64,000 bases of DNA from Stenotrophomonas indicatrix (lineage in GTDB: Bacteria; Pseudomonadota; Gammaproteobacteria; Xanthomonadales; Xanthomonadaceae). A model generated the notes under the pieces. It saw only the letters and a list, made by a program, of their open reading frames with translations. It did no database searches and was not told where the DNA came from. Positions 29,232-37,978 of this stretch are shown in pieces. A program made the translations under genes and the position numbers. The stretch covers positions 4,214,001 to 4,278,000 of the forward strand of contig CP168152.1 in NCBI GenBank assembly GCA_041545745.1, read 5' to 3'. Each line of letters opens with the position of its first letter. Positions within the stretch are counted from its first letter, which is position 1.

Positions 29232-30011
29232 TCAGGTTCCGTCGCTTATCAGGAAAATGGCGTACACGTTTTCGGTGTAGGTGATGGGGCCGGCTTCGAT
29301 CGATTCGGGCAGGCGCGAGCCTGTGGTCTCGATGCTGTTCATCGGCGCCTCGGGCGAGGGCGGCGAAGGTGACGTCACCAGATCGCCGCTGCTGGGCCAG
29401 CTGCCTGCCTGGATGCCGTAGGCGAAGTCCGGCGCCACATCGGAAATGCTGTACAGACCGCGCAGCTGGGTGCCATAGGCCTTGGCCAGACCCTGCGCGG
29501 ACTCGCGGGTCTTGGCTGCGGCCTCGCCCTTGAGTTCACGGCGCAGCGCCACCTCGCCCGAGTACGTCGGGGCCAGGCTGCTGACCTGTACGTTTTCATT
29601 GGCATTCAGCGCTCCCAGCACATCCTGCATCGCCTTCACGCTGGCAAAGCTGGCGCGCAGCTGGCGTGACACGCGCGTACCGATGAAGACCTGCCGGCTC
29701 TGCTCATAGCGCGTCGCTGGGCCGATGCGCAGGTTGTCCGCGCGCACGCTGCCTTCCACCGCTTTGTGCTGCTTGAACAGCGCCAGCACGCGGGCGACGT
29801 TGTCCTGCACGCGGCGACGCGCGGCATCGGCGTCCATGTCAGTTTCTTCGATGTTCAACTGCAGACCGAACCGGTCGGGCATCACCGTGCGGGTGCCCTG
29901 CCCCTTCACCAGCAGGTGCGGCTGCGAGGGAATGGTGTTGGCCTGCGCCCAGGCAGACGGGGCCATCGTGGCCAGCAGCGACGACCACAGCAGAACGCTC
30001 AGCAGCTTCAT
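29232..30011 (-). CDS. SIMPL domain-containing periplasmic protein
   Basis: 259 residues with a signal peptide ([22 protein letters not shown], cleavage near residue 23). The SIMPL (DUF541) domain covers about residues 33-250, with the typical [23 protein letters not shown]-terminal strand (cited as [14 protein letters not shown]) and [19 protein letters not shown] middle. Related E. coli YggE is linked to oxidative stress; the biochemical role is unknown. Its position inside the trp cluster, between trpE (67-base gap) and trpG (two-base gap), is unexpected for an exported protein. Confidence 0.88.
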   Translation of the reverse strand: MKLLSVLLWSSLLATMAPSAWAQANTIPSQPHLLVKGQGTRTVMPDRFGLQLNIEETDMDADAARRRVQDNVARVLALFKQHKAVEGSVRADNLRIGPATRYEQSRQVFIGTRVSRQLRASFASVKAMQDVLGALNANENVQVSSLAPTYSGEVALRRELKGEAAAKTRESAQGLAKAYGTQLRGLYSISDVAPDFAYGIQAGSWPSSGDLVTSPSPPSPEAPMNSIETTGSRLPESIEAGPITYTENVYAIFLISDGT

Positions 30012-30078
30012 GCGGTACTCCTTGTCTTGAATGGAAACAGCGAGGGGTGCTGCGGCGCAGGCCACAGCACAGGAAAAC

Positions 30079-31554
30079 TCACAGGCCCTTGGCGGCCTGG
30101 GCGACGGCACGGAACAGCGCGCGGCCCTTGTTCATCGTCTCGTCCCACTCCTTGTCCGGGTCCGAGTCGTAGACGATGCCGGCGCCGGCCTGCACATACA
30201 GGCGGCCGTCCTTGATCACCGCGGTGCGGATCGCGATCGCGGTATCGGCATCGCCGTGCCAGCCGATGTAGCCGATGCTGCCTGCGTAGACATTGCGCTT
30301 GATCGGTTCCAGCTCGCGGATCACCTCCAGCGCGCGGATCTTCGGCGCGCCGCTGACCGTACCGGCCGGGAAGGTGGCGCGCAGCACGTCGGCGTAGCTC
30401 AGGCCCGGCTGCAGCTGCCCGGTCACTTCGCTGACGATGTGCATGACGTGGCTGTAGCGTTCGATCACGAACTGCTCGCCCACTTCGACGGTGCCGGCCT
30501 TGGACACGCGGCCAGCGTCATTGCGGCCCAGGTCGATCAGCATCAGGTGCTCGGCGCGTTCCTTCGGATCGGCCAGCAGCTCGACCTCCAGCGCCTGGTC
30601 CAGCTCCGGCGTGGCACCGCGCGGACGGGTACCGGCGATCGGGCGCACGGTCACTTCTCCGTCCTGCAGGCGCACCAGGATTTCCGGCGACGAGCCGACC
30701 ACCTGCAGGTCGCCGACATCAAGGAAATACATGTACGGCGACGGGTTCAGTGCACGCAGCGCGCGGTAGACATCCACCGGCCGCGCCTTGAACGGCACGC
30801 TCAGGCGCTGGCTGAGCACCACCTGGAAGATGTCGCCGGCACGGATGTACTCCTTGCTGCGCTGGACCGCATCGACGAAGCCCTCGCGGGTGAAACCGGA
30901 AACGAAATCGGACTCGTCCAGCACGTCGCTGGTCAGCGGCGCCGGATAGCCGGCACCCGGCGCGCGCAGCTTGGCTGCCAGCGCATCCAGGCGGGCCTGG
31001 GCCTGCTCGAAGGCGCCTTCGACACGTGGATCGGCATGCACGATCAGGTACAGCCGGCCCTTCAGGTTGTCGAACACCGCCAGCTCATCGGAGTGCAGCA
31101 GCAGGATGTCCGGAGTGCCCAGTTCGTCACGGCCGGCCGGCGATGCCAGGCGCGGCTCGATGTAGCCGATGCATTCGAAACCGAACCAGCCGACCAGACC
31201 ACCGGTGAAGCCCGGCAGCCCTTCCAGCTTCGGCACCGAGTGGGCACTGCGCAGCGCCTCGACCTCGGCAAACGGATCGGCCACCTCGCGGGTTTCCACC
31301 ACATGGCCGTGCTCGCGCACCGTCAGCGTGTGGCCGTGGAAGGCGTACACGCGACGTGCCGGCAGGCCGATGATCGAGTAACGACCAAAGCGCTCGCCGC
31401 CTTCGACGGATTCAAACAGGTAGGTATTGGGGCCGTCGGCGAGCTTCAGATAGACCGAAAGCGGCGTGTCCAGGTCGGACAGCACTTCGCGGACAACGGG
31501 AATATGGGTGTGGCCTTCAGCGGCCTGCTGCTGAAACTGAGCGTGCGAGATCAA
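30079..31554 (-). CDS. trpE: Anthranilate synthase component I
   Basis: 491 residues from a TTG at 31554 (LISHAQFQQQAAEGH) with AAAGGAAAG upstream; an upstream in-frame start at 31602 would add a segment unlike the family. Uses chorismate and ammonia from TrpG to make anthranilate. The N-terminal tryptophan feedback site is seen in the SxYLKL-like PLSVYLKLADGPNTYLFESV (about 33-52). The chorismate-binding core includes GDIFQVVLSQR, PIAGTRPRG, LIDLGRNDAGRVS, FPAGTVSGAPKIRA and QAGAGIVYDSDP. First gene of the trp cluster. Confidence 0.96.
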   Translation of the reverse strand: MISHAQFQQQAAEGHTHIPVVREVLSDLDTPLSVYLKLADGPNTYLFESVEGGERFGRYSIIGLPARRVYAFHGHTLTVREHGHVVETREVADPFAEVEALRSAHSVPKLEGLPGFTGGLVGWFGFECIGYIEPRLASPAGRDELGTPDILLLHSDELAVFDNLKGRLYLIVHADPRVEGAFEQAQARLDALAAKLRAPGAGYPAPLTSDVLDESDFVSGFTREGFVDAVQRSKEYIRAGDIFQVVLSQRLSVPFKARPVDVYRALRALNPSPYMYFLDVGDLQVVGSSPEILVRLQDGEVTVRPIAGTRPRGATPELDQALEVELLADPKERAEHLMLIDLGRNDAGRVSKAGTVEVGEQFVIERYSHVMHIVSEVTGQLQPGLSYADVLRATFPAGTVSGAPKIRALEVIRELEPIKRNVYAGSIGYIGWHGDADTAIAIRTAVIKDGRLYVQAGAGIVYDSDPDKEWDETMNKGRALFRAVAQAAKGL

Positions 31555-31672
31555 GACGACTTTCCTTTCGGGACACAGCGTTATGGGGACGGACGACGGC
31601 AACAGGCCACCATCGCCACCAACGGCGTGCGGAAGAAAGGGTATGCGGGGTCGTCAGGCTGGACACCCAATG

Positions 31673-31701
31673 ACTGTATCGCAGCTTTGGCCGCAGGGAA
31701 A
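31673..31701 (-). promoter_or_regulatory. Candidate trpE promoter
   Basis: Minus strand TTTCCC (31701-31696), 17 bases, TACAGT (31678-31673), leaving a 118-base leader before trpE. I see no Trp-rich leader peptide or attenuator pair in that leader. Confidence 0.35.
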
Positions 31702-31731
31702 CCCTTTGGCGACGGGCGGTTCGTCTTCGCC

Positions 31732-34113
31732 CTAGCCCATCCGCCGTGCCTGTTCCTGGGTCTCCTGCACCTGCTGCTGGGCCAGCGATACCCCTTGCGC
31801 CTGCTCGCGACTGGCGTTGATCGCGTCGATCTGGGCGGTGCTCGCGCTCAACGGCTGGGCCATGCCCGCCGCCACATCGACGTGGGCATGGCGGCGGTGC
31901 GCGGCGTTCAGGTCGGGCGTATCCACCGCGAAGGCACGGCTGTGATCGTCGCTGAGCACCACGTGGGAAATGGACTCCAGCCCCTCGCGCTTGGCCTGCA
32001 CGGCCAGTGCACCGGCGAGCTGGTCGCTCTGCAGGTTCGGCACACGGTTGTGGGCGGCATCCAGAGCGTGCACGCCGGTCTGTGCGCCATTGAACAACCG
32101 GTAATCGGTGTGACCAGGGTCATTGATGCCGGGCCCGCGCGCAGCGGGCTCTGCCGCCACGCCGGCGCGGCGGCCATCCTCCGTATGCTGTATGCGCTGG
32201 TGCTGCTCGACCAGCTTGCGGGCGGCAGCCTCCTGCTTGATCAGTTCCGAATCCAGGCTGGGGATGACAGTCTCGGCCATGCCATGGCGGGCAGTTGCCT
32301 CGCCAAATGCTGGACCGATGTTACGGATCAGTCGCGCGGACTGAGCGAGATTGGAGAGCTTCACTGCATCCGATGGCAGGACACCGGTGGGTACATGGGT
32401 GGCAGCAGCGGTACCCACTCCCACACTGATACCCCCGACCGTCGCCATGGCGGCTGGCGCTTGGGCGGTAACGCCCTTTACCTTCGATGCCACCAGGTCA
32501 TAGCCGCGGTCCACATGAGCGCCGGCGGTGGCAAAACCGTTCTGCAGCTTGCCGGCCACCCACTGCCCGTCATGGCCGATGGCAGTGGCCGTCCGCTCGC
32601 CAAAGGCACGCGTCCCCTCGGCATCGGCATGTGCTTGTCGCGACGCATGCACCGCGCGCTGCTCGCCCGTAGTACGTGTCCTTTCGGCCTCTTTGGCCAA
32701 CCTGTCGGACGCGTCATCCAAACCGATCCTACCGGCCACCCACGACAGTGCGGACATGCCATGGGAACTGGCCTGCGATTGCGTCCGATGCAGGGTCGCC
32801 TCGATGCTTCCGGTCAACTCGCGCCCGGAGGCGATCACGGTGGTGGTCGCCCGGGTACCCACCTGGAGCGTGGTCGATCCCATGTTCACGACCTGGCCAA
32901 TGGCCATGCCCTGGGTCCTCAGGATCTGCTCTGCGCCATCGCCCGCCCTGTCCAGTACATGCGCGCCAACCGCCCCCGCGCGCTCAACCTGCTCACCGAT
33001 CACACGTCCGCCGCGCATGCCGTAGCCGGTGGCGTGCAGCACGGTGGACAGCGGCCCAGCCAGCTCTGCAACCTGGCTTGGCGCCGCTACCTGCGAACGA
33101 TTGACGATATTGCCCTGTGCGTCGCGTGTCTTGGCCTCAAGCAGCAGTTCGGCACGGCCAGCGGCCACCGGGATATTGCGCAGAGCTTCCTGCCCCGGCT
33201 GTGTCGCCAGTTGTTCGATGAACTGCGCCGCGGACGTCTGCGCACCCGGTGGCATCATCTCGCGCAGCTTGTCGCCCACCAGCTTCTGCATGGCGGGCTC
33301 CTTCAGCAACATGCCCATTTCATTGGCAAGCACGCCATAGCCGCGGCGCTGCTGCTCGCTCAGGCGCTGCATGCCGTTCTGCACGTCATTCAGCACCTCG
33401 CCGGTGGTCTGGTAGGTGTGCACGCTTTGTTGCGGGTTGAAGGTGGGCAGACCATTTTCCTTCGCGAAACGTGCCGCCGTTTCCGGATGCAGGCCTGCCG
33501 CATTGAAGGTGGTGGCGCGTGCACCAGTGACGGCCGACGCAGCCGAGGCCATGCCACCGCCGAGGGAGTGGCCGGCGATTTCGAAGCTGTTGCCAATGCG
33601 ATCATTCAGCTGTGTGGCAAGTGACATGGCGCGATCGTAGTAGTCGCTTCGCATCCCAATGCCTTGCTGCCCATTGTTCAGAAAATCTTCACCACCAGAC
33701 TCGCGCCATCCATTCGGTGCAAGAGGGTCGACGATCTTACCGGTGGAGCCTTTGTAGACCACCACCGGCTTTGCGTCTGTACCGAAAAGCTCTTTGTCGG
33801 GAATATATATCTCCGCGCGGAATCCAGACTGCGGCGGTTGCAGAAGCTCGCGCAACTCTTCGTCAGACATGTTGATGCCTGCAGCGCGCAGCGCATCCGG
33901 ATCGGAGCTGCCGCGCGTCCATCCCACGGGAGGCGCACCTTCGTGCTTGGCTGATTGATAGACATCAGCTGCGAGACCAGACATTTCACGTGCGTGATAG
34001 GTCTCCTGAAGACGATCAGCCTCTCTGTCATTGCCGCTTTCCCGCAGCTGTTGAACGAGAAGATTCTGCTCCTGGAGGGCGCGCACGCGCGCCTCGATGT
34101 CGGTTCCATTCAT
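31732..34113 (-). CDS. Type IV secretion effector: lipase-like domain plus XVIPCD
   Basis: 793 residues from the ATG at 34113 (MNGTDIEARVRALQ), which has GGAG six bases upstream; ATG at 34125 has none. The N-terminal third is an alpha/beta-hydrolase of the class 3 lipase/Mbeg1-like type: the nucleophile elbow GHSLGGG has Ser183, preceded by PVVVYKGSTGKIVDP and followed by TFNAAGLHPETAARF. A long Ala/Gly-rich helical middle (about 310-600) may insert in membranes. The last about 130 residues (from DPGHTDYRLFNGAQTGVHAL through ESISHVVLSDDHSRAFAVD, HAHVDVAAGMAQPL and a Gln-rich tail) match the XVIPCD signal that VirD4 recognises in Xanthomonas and Stenotrophomonas. Probably a phospholipase toxin delivered to rival bacteria. 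The secretion apparatus is not in this window. Confidence 0.85.
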   Translation of the reverse strand: MNGTDIEARVRALQEQNLLVQQLRESGNDREADRLQETYHAREMSGLAADVYQSAKHEGAPPVGWTRGSSDPDALRAAGINMSDEELRELLQPPQSGFRAEIYIPDKELFGTDAKPVVVYKGSTGKIVDPLAPNGWRESGGEDFLNNGQQGIGMRSDYYDRAMSLATQLNDRIGNSFEIAGHSLGGGMASAASAVTGARATTFNAAGLHPETAARFAKENGLPTFNPQQSVHTYQTTGEVLNDVQNGMQRLSEQQRRGYGVLANEMGMLLKEPAMQKLVGDKLREMMPPGAQTSAAQFIEQLATQPGQEALRNIPVAAGRAELLLEAKTRDAQGNIVNRSQVAAPSQVAELAGPLSTVLHATGYGMRGGRVIGEQVERAGAVGAHVLDRAGDGAEQILRTQGMAIGQVVNMGSTTLQVGTRATTTVIASGRELTGSIEATLHRTQSQASSHGMSALSWVAGRIGLDDASDRLAKEAERTRTTGEQRAVHASRQAHADAEGTRAFGERTATAIGHDGQWVAGKLQNGFATAGAHVDRGYDLVASKVKGVTAQAPAAMATVGGISVGVGTAAATHVPTGVLPSDAVKLSNLAQSARLIRNIGPAFGEATARHGMAETVIPSLDSELIKQEAAARKLVEQHQRIQHTEDGRRAGVAAEPAARGPGINDPGHTDYRLFNGAQTGVHALDAAHNRVPNLQSDQLAGALAVQAKREGLESISHVVLSDDHSRAFAVDTPDLNAAHRRHAHVDVAAGMAQPLSASTAQIDAINASREQAQGVSLAQQQVQETQEQARRMG

Positions 34114-34215
34114 GGCAAACTCCATTGCGCCGGGCACGGGCTTGAGCACGCGATGCTTATCGATTATCAGAACTTTTTGCTAATGTCACGCTTCAGCCCA
34201 ATCATCAGGATGATA
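34114..34215. promoter_or_regulatory. Divergent promoter region of the effector/lipoprotein pair
   Basis: 102 bases, AT-rich against the surroundings. A GATAAT-like -10 on the minus strand (in TTATCAGA, about 34163-34170) and a GCTAAT -10 with CTTATC -35 at 17-base spacing on the plus strand are possible. No experimental support. Confidence 0.4.
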
Positions 34216-35076
34216 ATGCCCATTCACTTTCACAAATGTGTGCAGAAGGCCCTCCTCTCCGCGGCTTGTCTCACACTTTTGCTGATCAGCGGCTGCGCGG
34301 CATCATCGAGTCATGGAGCAGACCAGTACTTTGAAGGAAAGGCTCTGCAGCTGGCCATCGCCACGGAAAGCGGCGATTCAAAGGCTATTCACCGCCTCAT
34401 CGGTGAAGAAGGGGTCGATCCGGACAAGACGTTCTCGCGCGAAGACGGGATTCCCATGGCCGCCTGGCCTCTACGCGCAGGCAATCTGGACGGCCTCCGC
34501 ACACTTCTGGAAAACGGCGCAGATCCAAATGCCCGCGCCTACAAGGTCGTGGATGGCCGCAGACTTGGCTACAACAACGCCATGGTCTATGCCGCAAAGC
34601 TGGACGACCCGCGATACCTGCAATTGCTGCTTCAGCACGGTGGAGACCCCAACACGCGGAACTCAGCGGGCGAAACGTTGCTGTTTCAAGCCTTCATTGC
34701 GGGCAATCAGTGGGAAAACGTGAAACTGCTGATTGAGAATGGAGCGAACATCAATGAATCCAATCGCGGCACCGCCGACACAGTACTGAGCTGGTACACC
34801 ACCCGGGGTGGATTCGAGCATGCCTATTGGCTGCTGGAACACGGGGCAGACCCTACGGTACTGCTGAAATCCTCCGTCGGTGACCCCGACAGAATGCTGA
34901 TCGCCGAGCACATTTTCTGGGGCATCACCACACCCGATCTTCTGCCATGGCAGAAGAAGTGCCAGCAGTGGCTCGTCGCACGCGACATCCCTCGTCCTCC
35001 GATGCCGAAAGGCATCCGCGACAAACGTGAAGCCTTCGGCTTCCCCACGAAGGAAGAAGACATCCCCCTGCTGTAG
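34216..35076 (+). CDS. Ankyrin-repeat lipoprotein, likely immunity protein of the effector
   Basis: 286 residues starting MPIHFHKCVQKALLSAACLT with AGGA upstream. The signal peptide ends in a lipobox LISGC (Cys26), so it should be a lipid-anchored periplasmic protein. Ankyrin repeats follow: LDGLRTLLENGADPNARA (about 92-109), YLQLLLQHGGDPNTRNSAGE, NVKLLIENGANINESNRG and HAYWLLEHGADPTVLL. X-Tfi immunity proteins are typically lipoproteins next to their X-Tfe effector, and ankyrin lipoproteins guard against Tle lipases in type VI systems. Divergent from the effector with a 102-base shared promoter region. Codon use looks less GC-biased than that of neighbours, as expected for a transferred pair. 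Confidence 0.75.
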   Translation: MPIHFHKCVQKALLSAACLTLLLISGCAASSSHGADQYFEGKALQLAIATESGDSKAIHRLIGEEGVDPDKTFSREDGIPMAAWPLRAGNLDGLRTLLENGADPNARAYKVVDGRRLGYNNAMVYAAKLDDPRYLQLLLQHGGDPNTRNSAGETLLFQAFIAGNQWENVKLLIENGANINESNRGTADTVLSWYTTRGGFEHAYWLLEHGADPTVLLKSSVGDPDRMLIAEHIFWGITTPDLLPWQKKCQQWLVARDIPRPPMPKGIRDKREAFGFPTKEEDIPLL

Positions 35077-35084
35077 TTCCTGTA

Positions 35085-36017
35085 TCAGAGGCCGGAAAGC
35101 AGCACGCAGTCATCCGGCAGGTGCATCCGCACCCTGCCCGCCACGCATTCGATGCGGAAGCGGCGTGCCTGCACTGGTTCGCCGTCCAGGTTCAAGGTCA
35201 GCGGCTGCGGTGCGTCGATCTGCAGCCACGGCAGCTGCGCGCGCGTGGCGACGCGTTCCAGCGCCGCTTCCTTGCCACCGGTCAGCATCTGCCCAAGGGT
35301 GGCGGCGACTTCACCCTCCAATTCCGGCACCACGGTGACGTCCAGCAGGCCGTCATCGATCAGTGCCTGCGGGCACAGCTGCTGACCACCACCCGCCTGG
35401 CGGCCGTTGCCGATACCCAGCGCGATGAACCCACCTTCCCACTGGAAATCCGGCCCACTCAGGCGCGCGGTGATCGGTTCGATGCGACCAAGCTTGGCGA
35501 TGCCGGTAATGACATACGCCAGACCGCCGAGCATCTTCTTCAAGCCCGCATCGGTTTCCACCGTGACCTGGGTACCGAAGCCGCCGCTGGCGAGGTTGGC
35601 GCACCACCACGGCTTGCCGTCGGCATCAACACGCAGCAGGTCCATCGGACGTGGCGTGGTGCCGGCAATCAGTGCGAAGGCCTCCTGCGGCTCCACCGGA
35701 ATGCCCGCAGCGGTTGCGAAATCGTTGGCGGTGCCCATCGGCACCAGCGCCAGCGACGGCAGCGCATCAGCTGGCTCGTCACGATGCGCCAGCGTCTCGG
35801 CCACCGCGCTGAGCGTGCCGTCGCCACCGGCCGCCACGATCACGTCCACGCCGTGGTCGATGGCCTCGGCCACGTAGCGCTCGGCGTCACCGTCTTCCCA
35901 GGTCACCCGCACTTCCAGGTGCACGCCACGGTCGCGCCAGTGGCCCACGGCATCGCGCAGGTCATCGTTTCCTGCGGACTTGCCGTTGAGGATCAGGCGC
36001 CAGCGCGGTGTGCTCAT
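35085..36017 (-). CDS. yegS: YegS-like lipid kinase
   Basis: 310 residues starting [20 protein letters not shown]. Diacylglycerol-kinase catalytic fold: nucleotide motif [16 protein letters not shown] (about 61-76), [16 protein letters not shown] (about 92-107), then the beta-sandwich domain with [16 protein letters not shown] and [17 protein letters not shown]. coli YegS (299 aa) phosphorylates phosphatidylglycerol in vitro; the physiological substrate is unsettled. Converges with the ankyrin lipoprotein gene, eight bases apart. Confidence 0.9.
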   Translation of the reverse strand: MSTPRWRLILNGKSAGNDDLRDAVGHWRDRGVHLEVRVTWEDGDAERYVAEAIDHGVDVIVAAGGDGTLSAVAETLAHRDEPADALPSLALVPMGTANDFATAAGIPVEPQEAFALIAGTTPRPMDLLRVDADGKPWWCANLASGGFGTQVTVETDAGLKKMLGGLAYVITGIAKLGRIEPITARLSGPDFQWEGGFIALGIGNGRQAGGGQQLCPQALIDDGLLDVTVVPELEGEVAATLGQMLTGGKEAALERVATRAQLPWLQIDAPQPLTLNLDGEPVQARRFRIECVAGRVRMHLPDDCVLLSGL

Positions 36018-36099
36018 GCAGTTCTTCCAGGGGAAAGGCGGCACAGGCTAGCAATCGCGCGTTCGGGGTCAGTGAAAGACGGTGGCAACCGTTCAGGTC

Positions 36100-36250
36100 A
36101 GATGATTGCGCTCGCCAATGCGGGATGTCATGCAGGTGTCATCGGCGGCCCGGAGAATGGAAGGCCATAGCAGGGACGACGGATGGAGGCAGGATCAGCC
36201 TCCCACGCATGCAGCAGGGCCACGCCAGTGTTTGGCGTGGCTTTTTTTTT
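36100..36250 (+). ncRNA. Candidate GGA-rich small RNA (RsmA/CsrA-binding type)
   Basis: A plus-strand rho-independent terminator lies between two minus-strand genes, with no plus-strand CDS in front of it. Upstream, seven GGA triplets fall in 36123-36194. Two hairpins put GGA in the loop: GGCC-(12-base loop with two GGA)-GGCC at 36147-36166, and GGAGGC-AGGATCA-GCCTCC at 36185-36203. GGA in hairpin loops is how Csr/Rsm sRNAs bind RsmA/CsrA. The 5' end is not known; a weak TTCCAG/TAGCAA pair near 36025-36054 could place it around 36060. Existence and role are both inferred. Confidence 0.5.
36219..36250 (+). terminator. Orphan plus-strand terminator
   Basis: GCCACGCCA-GTGTT-TGGCGTGGC followed by nine T. 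Strong on the plus strand only; both flanking genes are on the minus strand. Confidence 0.88.
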
Positions 36251-36277
36251 GCCTGCCATGCGTGGATGCATTCCGCC

Positions 36278-36769
36278 TCAACCGTTGGCGAAATCGTGCA
36301 GCGCCTCGCCTTCCAGCCGGTACACCGTCCACTCGTCCTGCGGCTTGGCGCCTGCGGCGGTGTAGAAGTCGATGGCCGGGGTGTTCCAGTCCAGCACCGA
36401 CCACTCGAAGCGGCCGCAACCTTCAGCCACCGCCTGCCGGGCGATGTACTTCAGCAGCGCCTTGCCCGCACCGGAACCACGCTTTTCCGGGCTCACGTAC
36501 AGGTCTTCGAGGTAGATGCCCTTGCGGCCCAGCCAGGTGGAATAGTTGTAGAAATACACCGCGTAGCCGATGGCTTCGCCGTTCGCCTCGCAGACCAGCG
36601 CGCGGGCGGTGGCGTCGGCGCCGAACAGGCTTTCGGCGATGCCGATTTCATCGGTCTGCACCGAATGCTCGGCCTTCTCGTAGATCGCCAGTTCACGGAT
36701 GAAGCGCAGGATCAGGCCAGCGTCGGCAACGGTGGCCGGGCGGATGTTCAACACGGCCACCGTGTTCAT
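36278..36769 (-). CDS. GNAT family N-acetyltransferase
   Basis: 163 residues starting MNTVAVLNIRPATVADAG. GNAT fold with the acetyl-CoA site LEDLYVSPEKRGSGAGKALL (about 88-107, an R/Q-x-x-G-x-G/A signature) and the spermidine/diamine-acetyltransferase-like patterns YEKAEHSV and FYNYSTWLGRKGIYLEDLYV. Closest in style to SSAT-like diamine or aminoacid acetyltransferases, although the substrate is not certain. Three bases downstream of rpe on the same strand, so probably co-transcribed. Confidence 0.85.
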   Translation of the reverse strand: MNTVAVLNIRPATVADAGLILRFIRELAIYEKAEHSVQTDEIGIAESLFGADATARALVCEANGEAIGYAVYFYNYSTWLGRKGIYLEDLYVSPEKRGSGAGKALLKYIARQAVAEGCGRFEWSVLDWNTPAIDFYTAAGAKPQDEWTVYRLEGEALHDFANG

Positions 36770-36772
36770 GGC

Positions 36773-37450
36773 TCAGCCCCGTGCCGCAGCGACGTTGGCG
36801 CGCATCTGCGCGATCACATCCTGGTAGCTGGTCTTGGCGTTGAAGATGGCCGAGCCGGCGACGAACGTATCGGCGCCAGCGGCGGCGATCTCACCGATGT
36901 TGTCGGCCTTCACGCCACCGTCGATCTCCAAGCGGATGTCACGGCCGCTGGCATCGATCTTCTGGCGCACCACGCGCAGCTTGTCCAATGCCGACGGAAT
37001 GAACGCCTGGCCGCCGAAGCCCGGGTTGACCGACATCAGCAGCACCAGGTCGAGGTCGTCCAGCACCCAGTCGAGGATGTCCACCGGTGTGGCCGGGTTG
37101 AGTACGATGCCCGGCTTGCAGCCCAGCGAGCGGATCAGCTGGATGGTGCGGTGCACGTGGCGGCTGGCCTCCGGGTGGAAGCTGATGTAGGTGGCGCCGG
37201 CCTCGGCGAAATCCGGGATGATGCGGTCCACCGGTTCGACCATCAGGTGCACGTCGATCGGTGCGGTGACGCCGTGCTTGCGCAGCGCCTGGCAGACCAT
37301 CGGGCCGATGGTCAGGTTGGGCACGTAGTGGTTGTCCATCACATCGAAATGGACCCAGTCCGCACCTGCGGCCAGGACGTTGTCGACTTCCTCGCCGAGG
37401 CGGGCGAAGTTGGCCGAGAGGATGGAAGGAGCGATGAGGCAATTGGACAT
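36773..37450 (-). CDS. rpe: Ribulose-phosphate 3-epimerase
   Basis: 225 residues, the typical length. Interconverts ribulose-5-P and xylulose-5-P in the pentose phosphate pathway. TIM-barrel motifs: [17 protein letters not shown] at the N-terminus, [17 protein letters not shown] with catalytic Asp and His metal ligands (about 34-50), [33 protein letters not shown] and [11 protein letters not shown]. Preceded by the J-domain gene and followed by the GNAT gene. Confidence 0.97.
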   Translation of the reverse strand: MSNCLIAPSILSANFARLGEEVDNVLAAGADWVHFDVMDNHYVPNLTIGPMVCQALRKHGVTAPIDVHLMVEPVDRIIPDFAEAGATYISFHPEASRHVHRTIQLIRSLGCKPGIVLNPATPVDILDWVLDDLDLVLLMSVNPGFGGQAFIPSALDKLRVVRQKIDASGRDIRLEIDGGVKADNIGEIAAAGADTFVAGSAIFNAKTSYQDVIAQMRANVAAARG

Positions 37451-37507
37451 GGCCGGGGCCTTCGGAACGGGGAAAGGGGTCTCCCGCCCGCAGGCGGGGC
37501 AATGGGG

Positions 37508-37837
37508 TCAGCGCTTGCGCAGGGTCTTGATGCGGTCGTAGGCGGCGTTGATGCGCCGCGACTTCTGCTCGGCCTGCTGCTGCAGCTCGGGGGCGGCGCC
37601 GCCCAGCTTGTCGGGGTGGTACTGGGAGATCAGCTTGCGGTAGGCGCGCTCGACCTCGGCATCGGTGGCCTCGGAGGTCAGCCCCAGTTCGCGGTAGGGG
37701 TTCTCCTTGTTCAGGCGGAACCAGTCCGAGTCGAAAGCGTGGCCGATCAACAGGCCGACCACCGCGCCGAACAGCGGATTGGGCCGGAACAGCAGGGCCC
37801 CGGCGATGAATCCGAGCAGTTTTCCGTACCAGCGCAT
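37508..37837 (-). CDS. Membrane-anchored J-domain protein (DjlA C-terminal/N-terminal hybrid, short)
   Basis: 109 residues starting MRWYGKLLGFIAGALLFRPN at 37837 with GGAG four or five bases upstream. One N-terminal hydrophobic helix (about 5-33, including GKLLGFIAGALL and FGAVVGLLIGHAFD) is DjlA-like, followed by a J domain (about 45-105) with the HPD motif in SQYHPDKLGG and the NAAYDRIK helix. The central TerB domain of DjlA (about 270 aa total) is missing, so this is a short membrane co-chaperone that would recruit DnaK. 57 bases before rpe. Confidence 0.85.
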   Translation of the reverse strand: MRWYGKLLGFIAGALLFRPNPLFGAVVGLLIGHAFDSDWFRLNKENPYRELGLTSEATDAEVERAYRKLISQYHPDKLGGAAPELQQQAEQKSRRINAAYDRIKTLRKR

Positions 37838-37978
37838 GGCGCTCCGGGGTCGGCCGACGAAATGGACGCTCATTTTACGTCACAGCGGGCCCGGACCGCT
37901 TTACACTAGGCCGCCCGCTGGTCAGCGGGCCCGCCGGGTCCGTTGGGCAGCCGTATCGACGAAGCCCCAGGAGTGCCC

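Noticed and set aside
31555..31731. Tryptophan attenuator or leader peptide before trpE
   Set aside because: No short ORF with tandem Trp codons and no alternative terminator hairpins were seen.
30031..33624. Long plus-strand open frame of about 1,197 codons
   Set aside because: Antisense to trpE and the effector gene, no start with ribosome-binding site, and low-complexity composition; the minus-strand genes have clear motifs.
31732..35076. Type IV secretion machinery (virB/virD4) linked to the effector
   Set aside because: None of the neighbouring genes encodes a secretion component; the effector is an orphan island here.
36008..37909. Long plus-strand open frame across the yegS to J-domain interval
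   Set aside because: Overlaps GNAT, rpe and J-domain genes in antisense; it also crosses the orphan terminator at 36219-36250.
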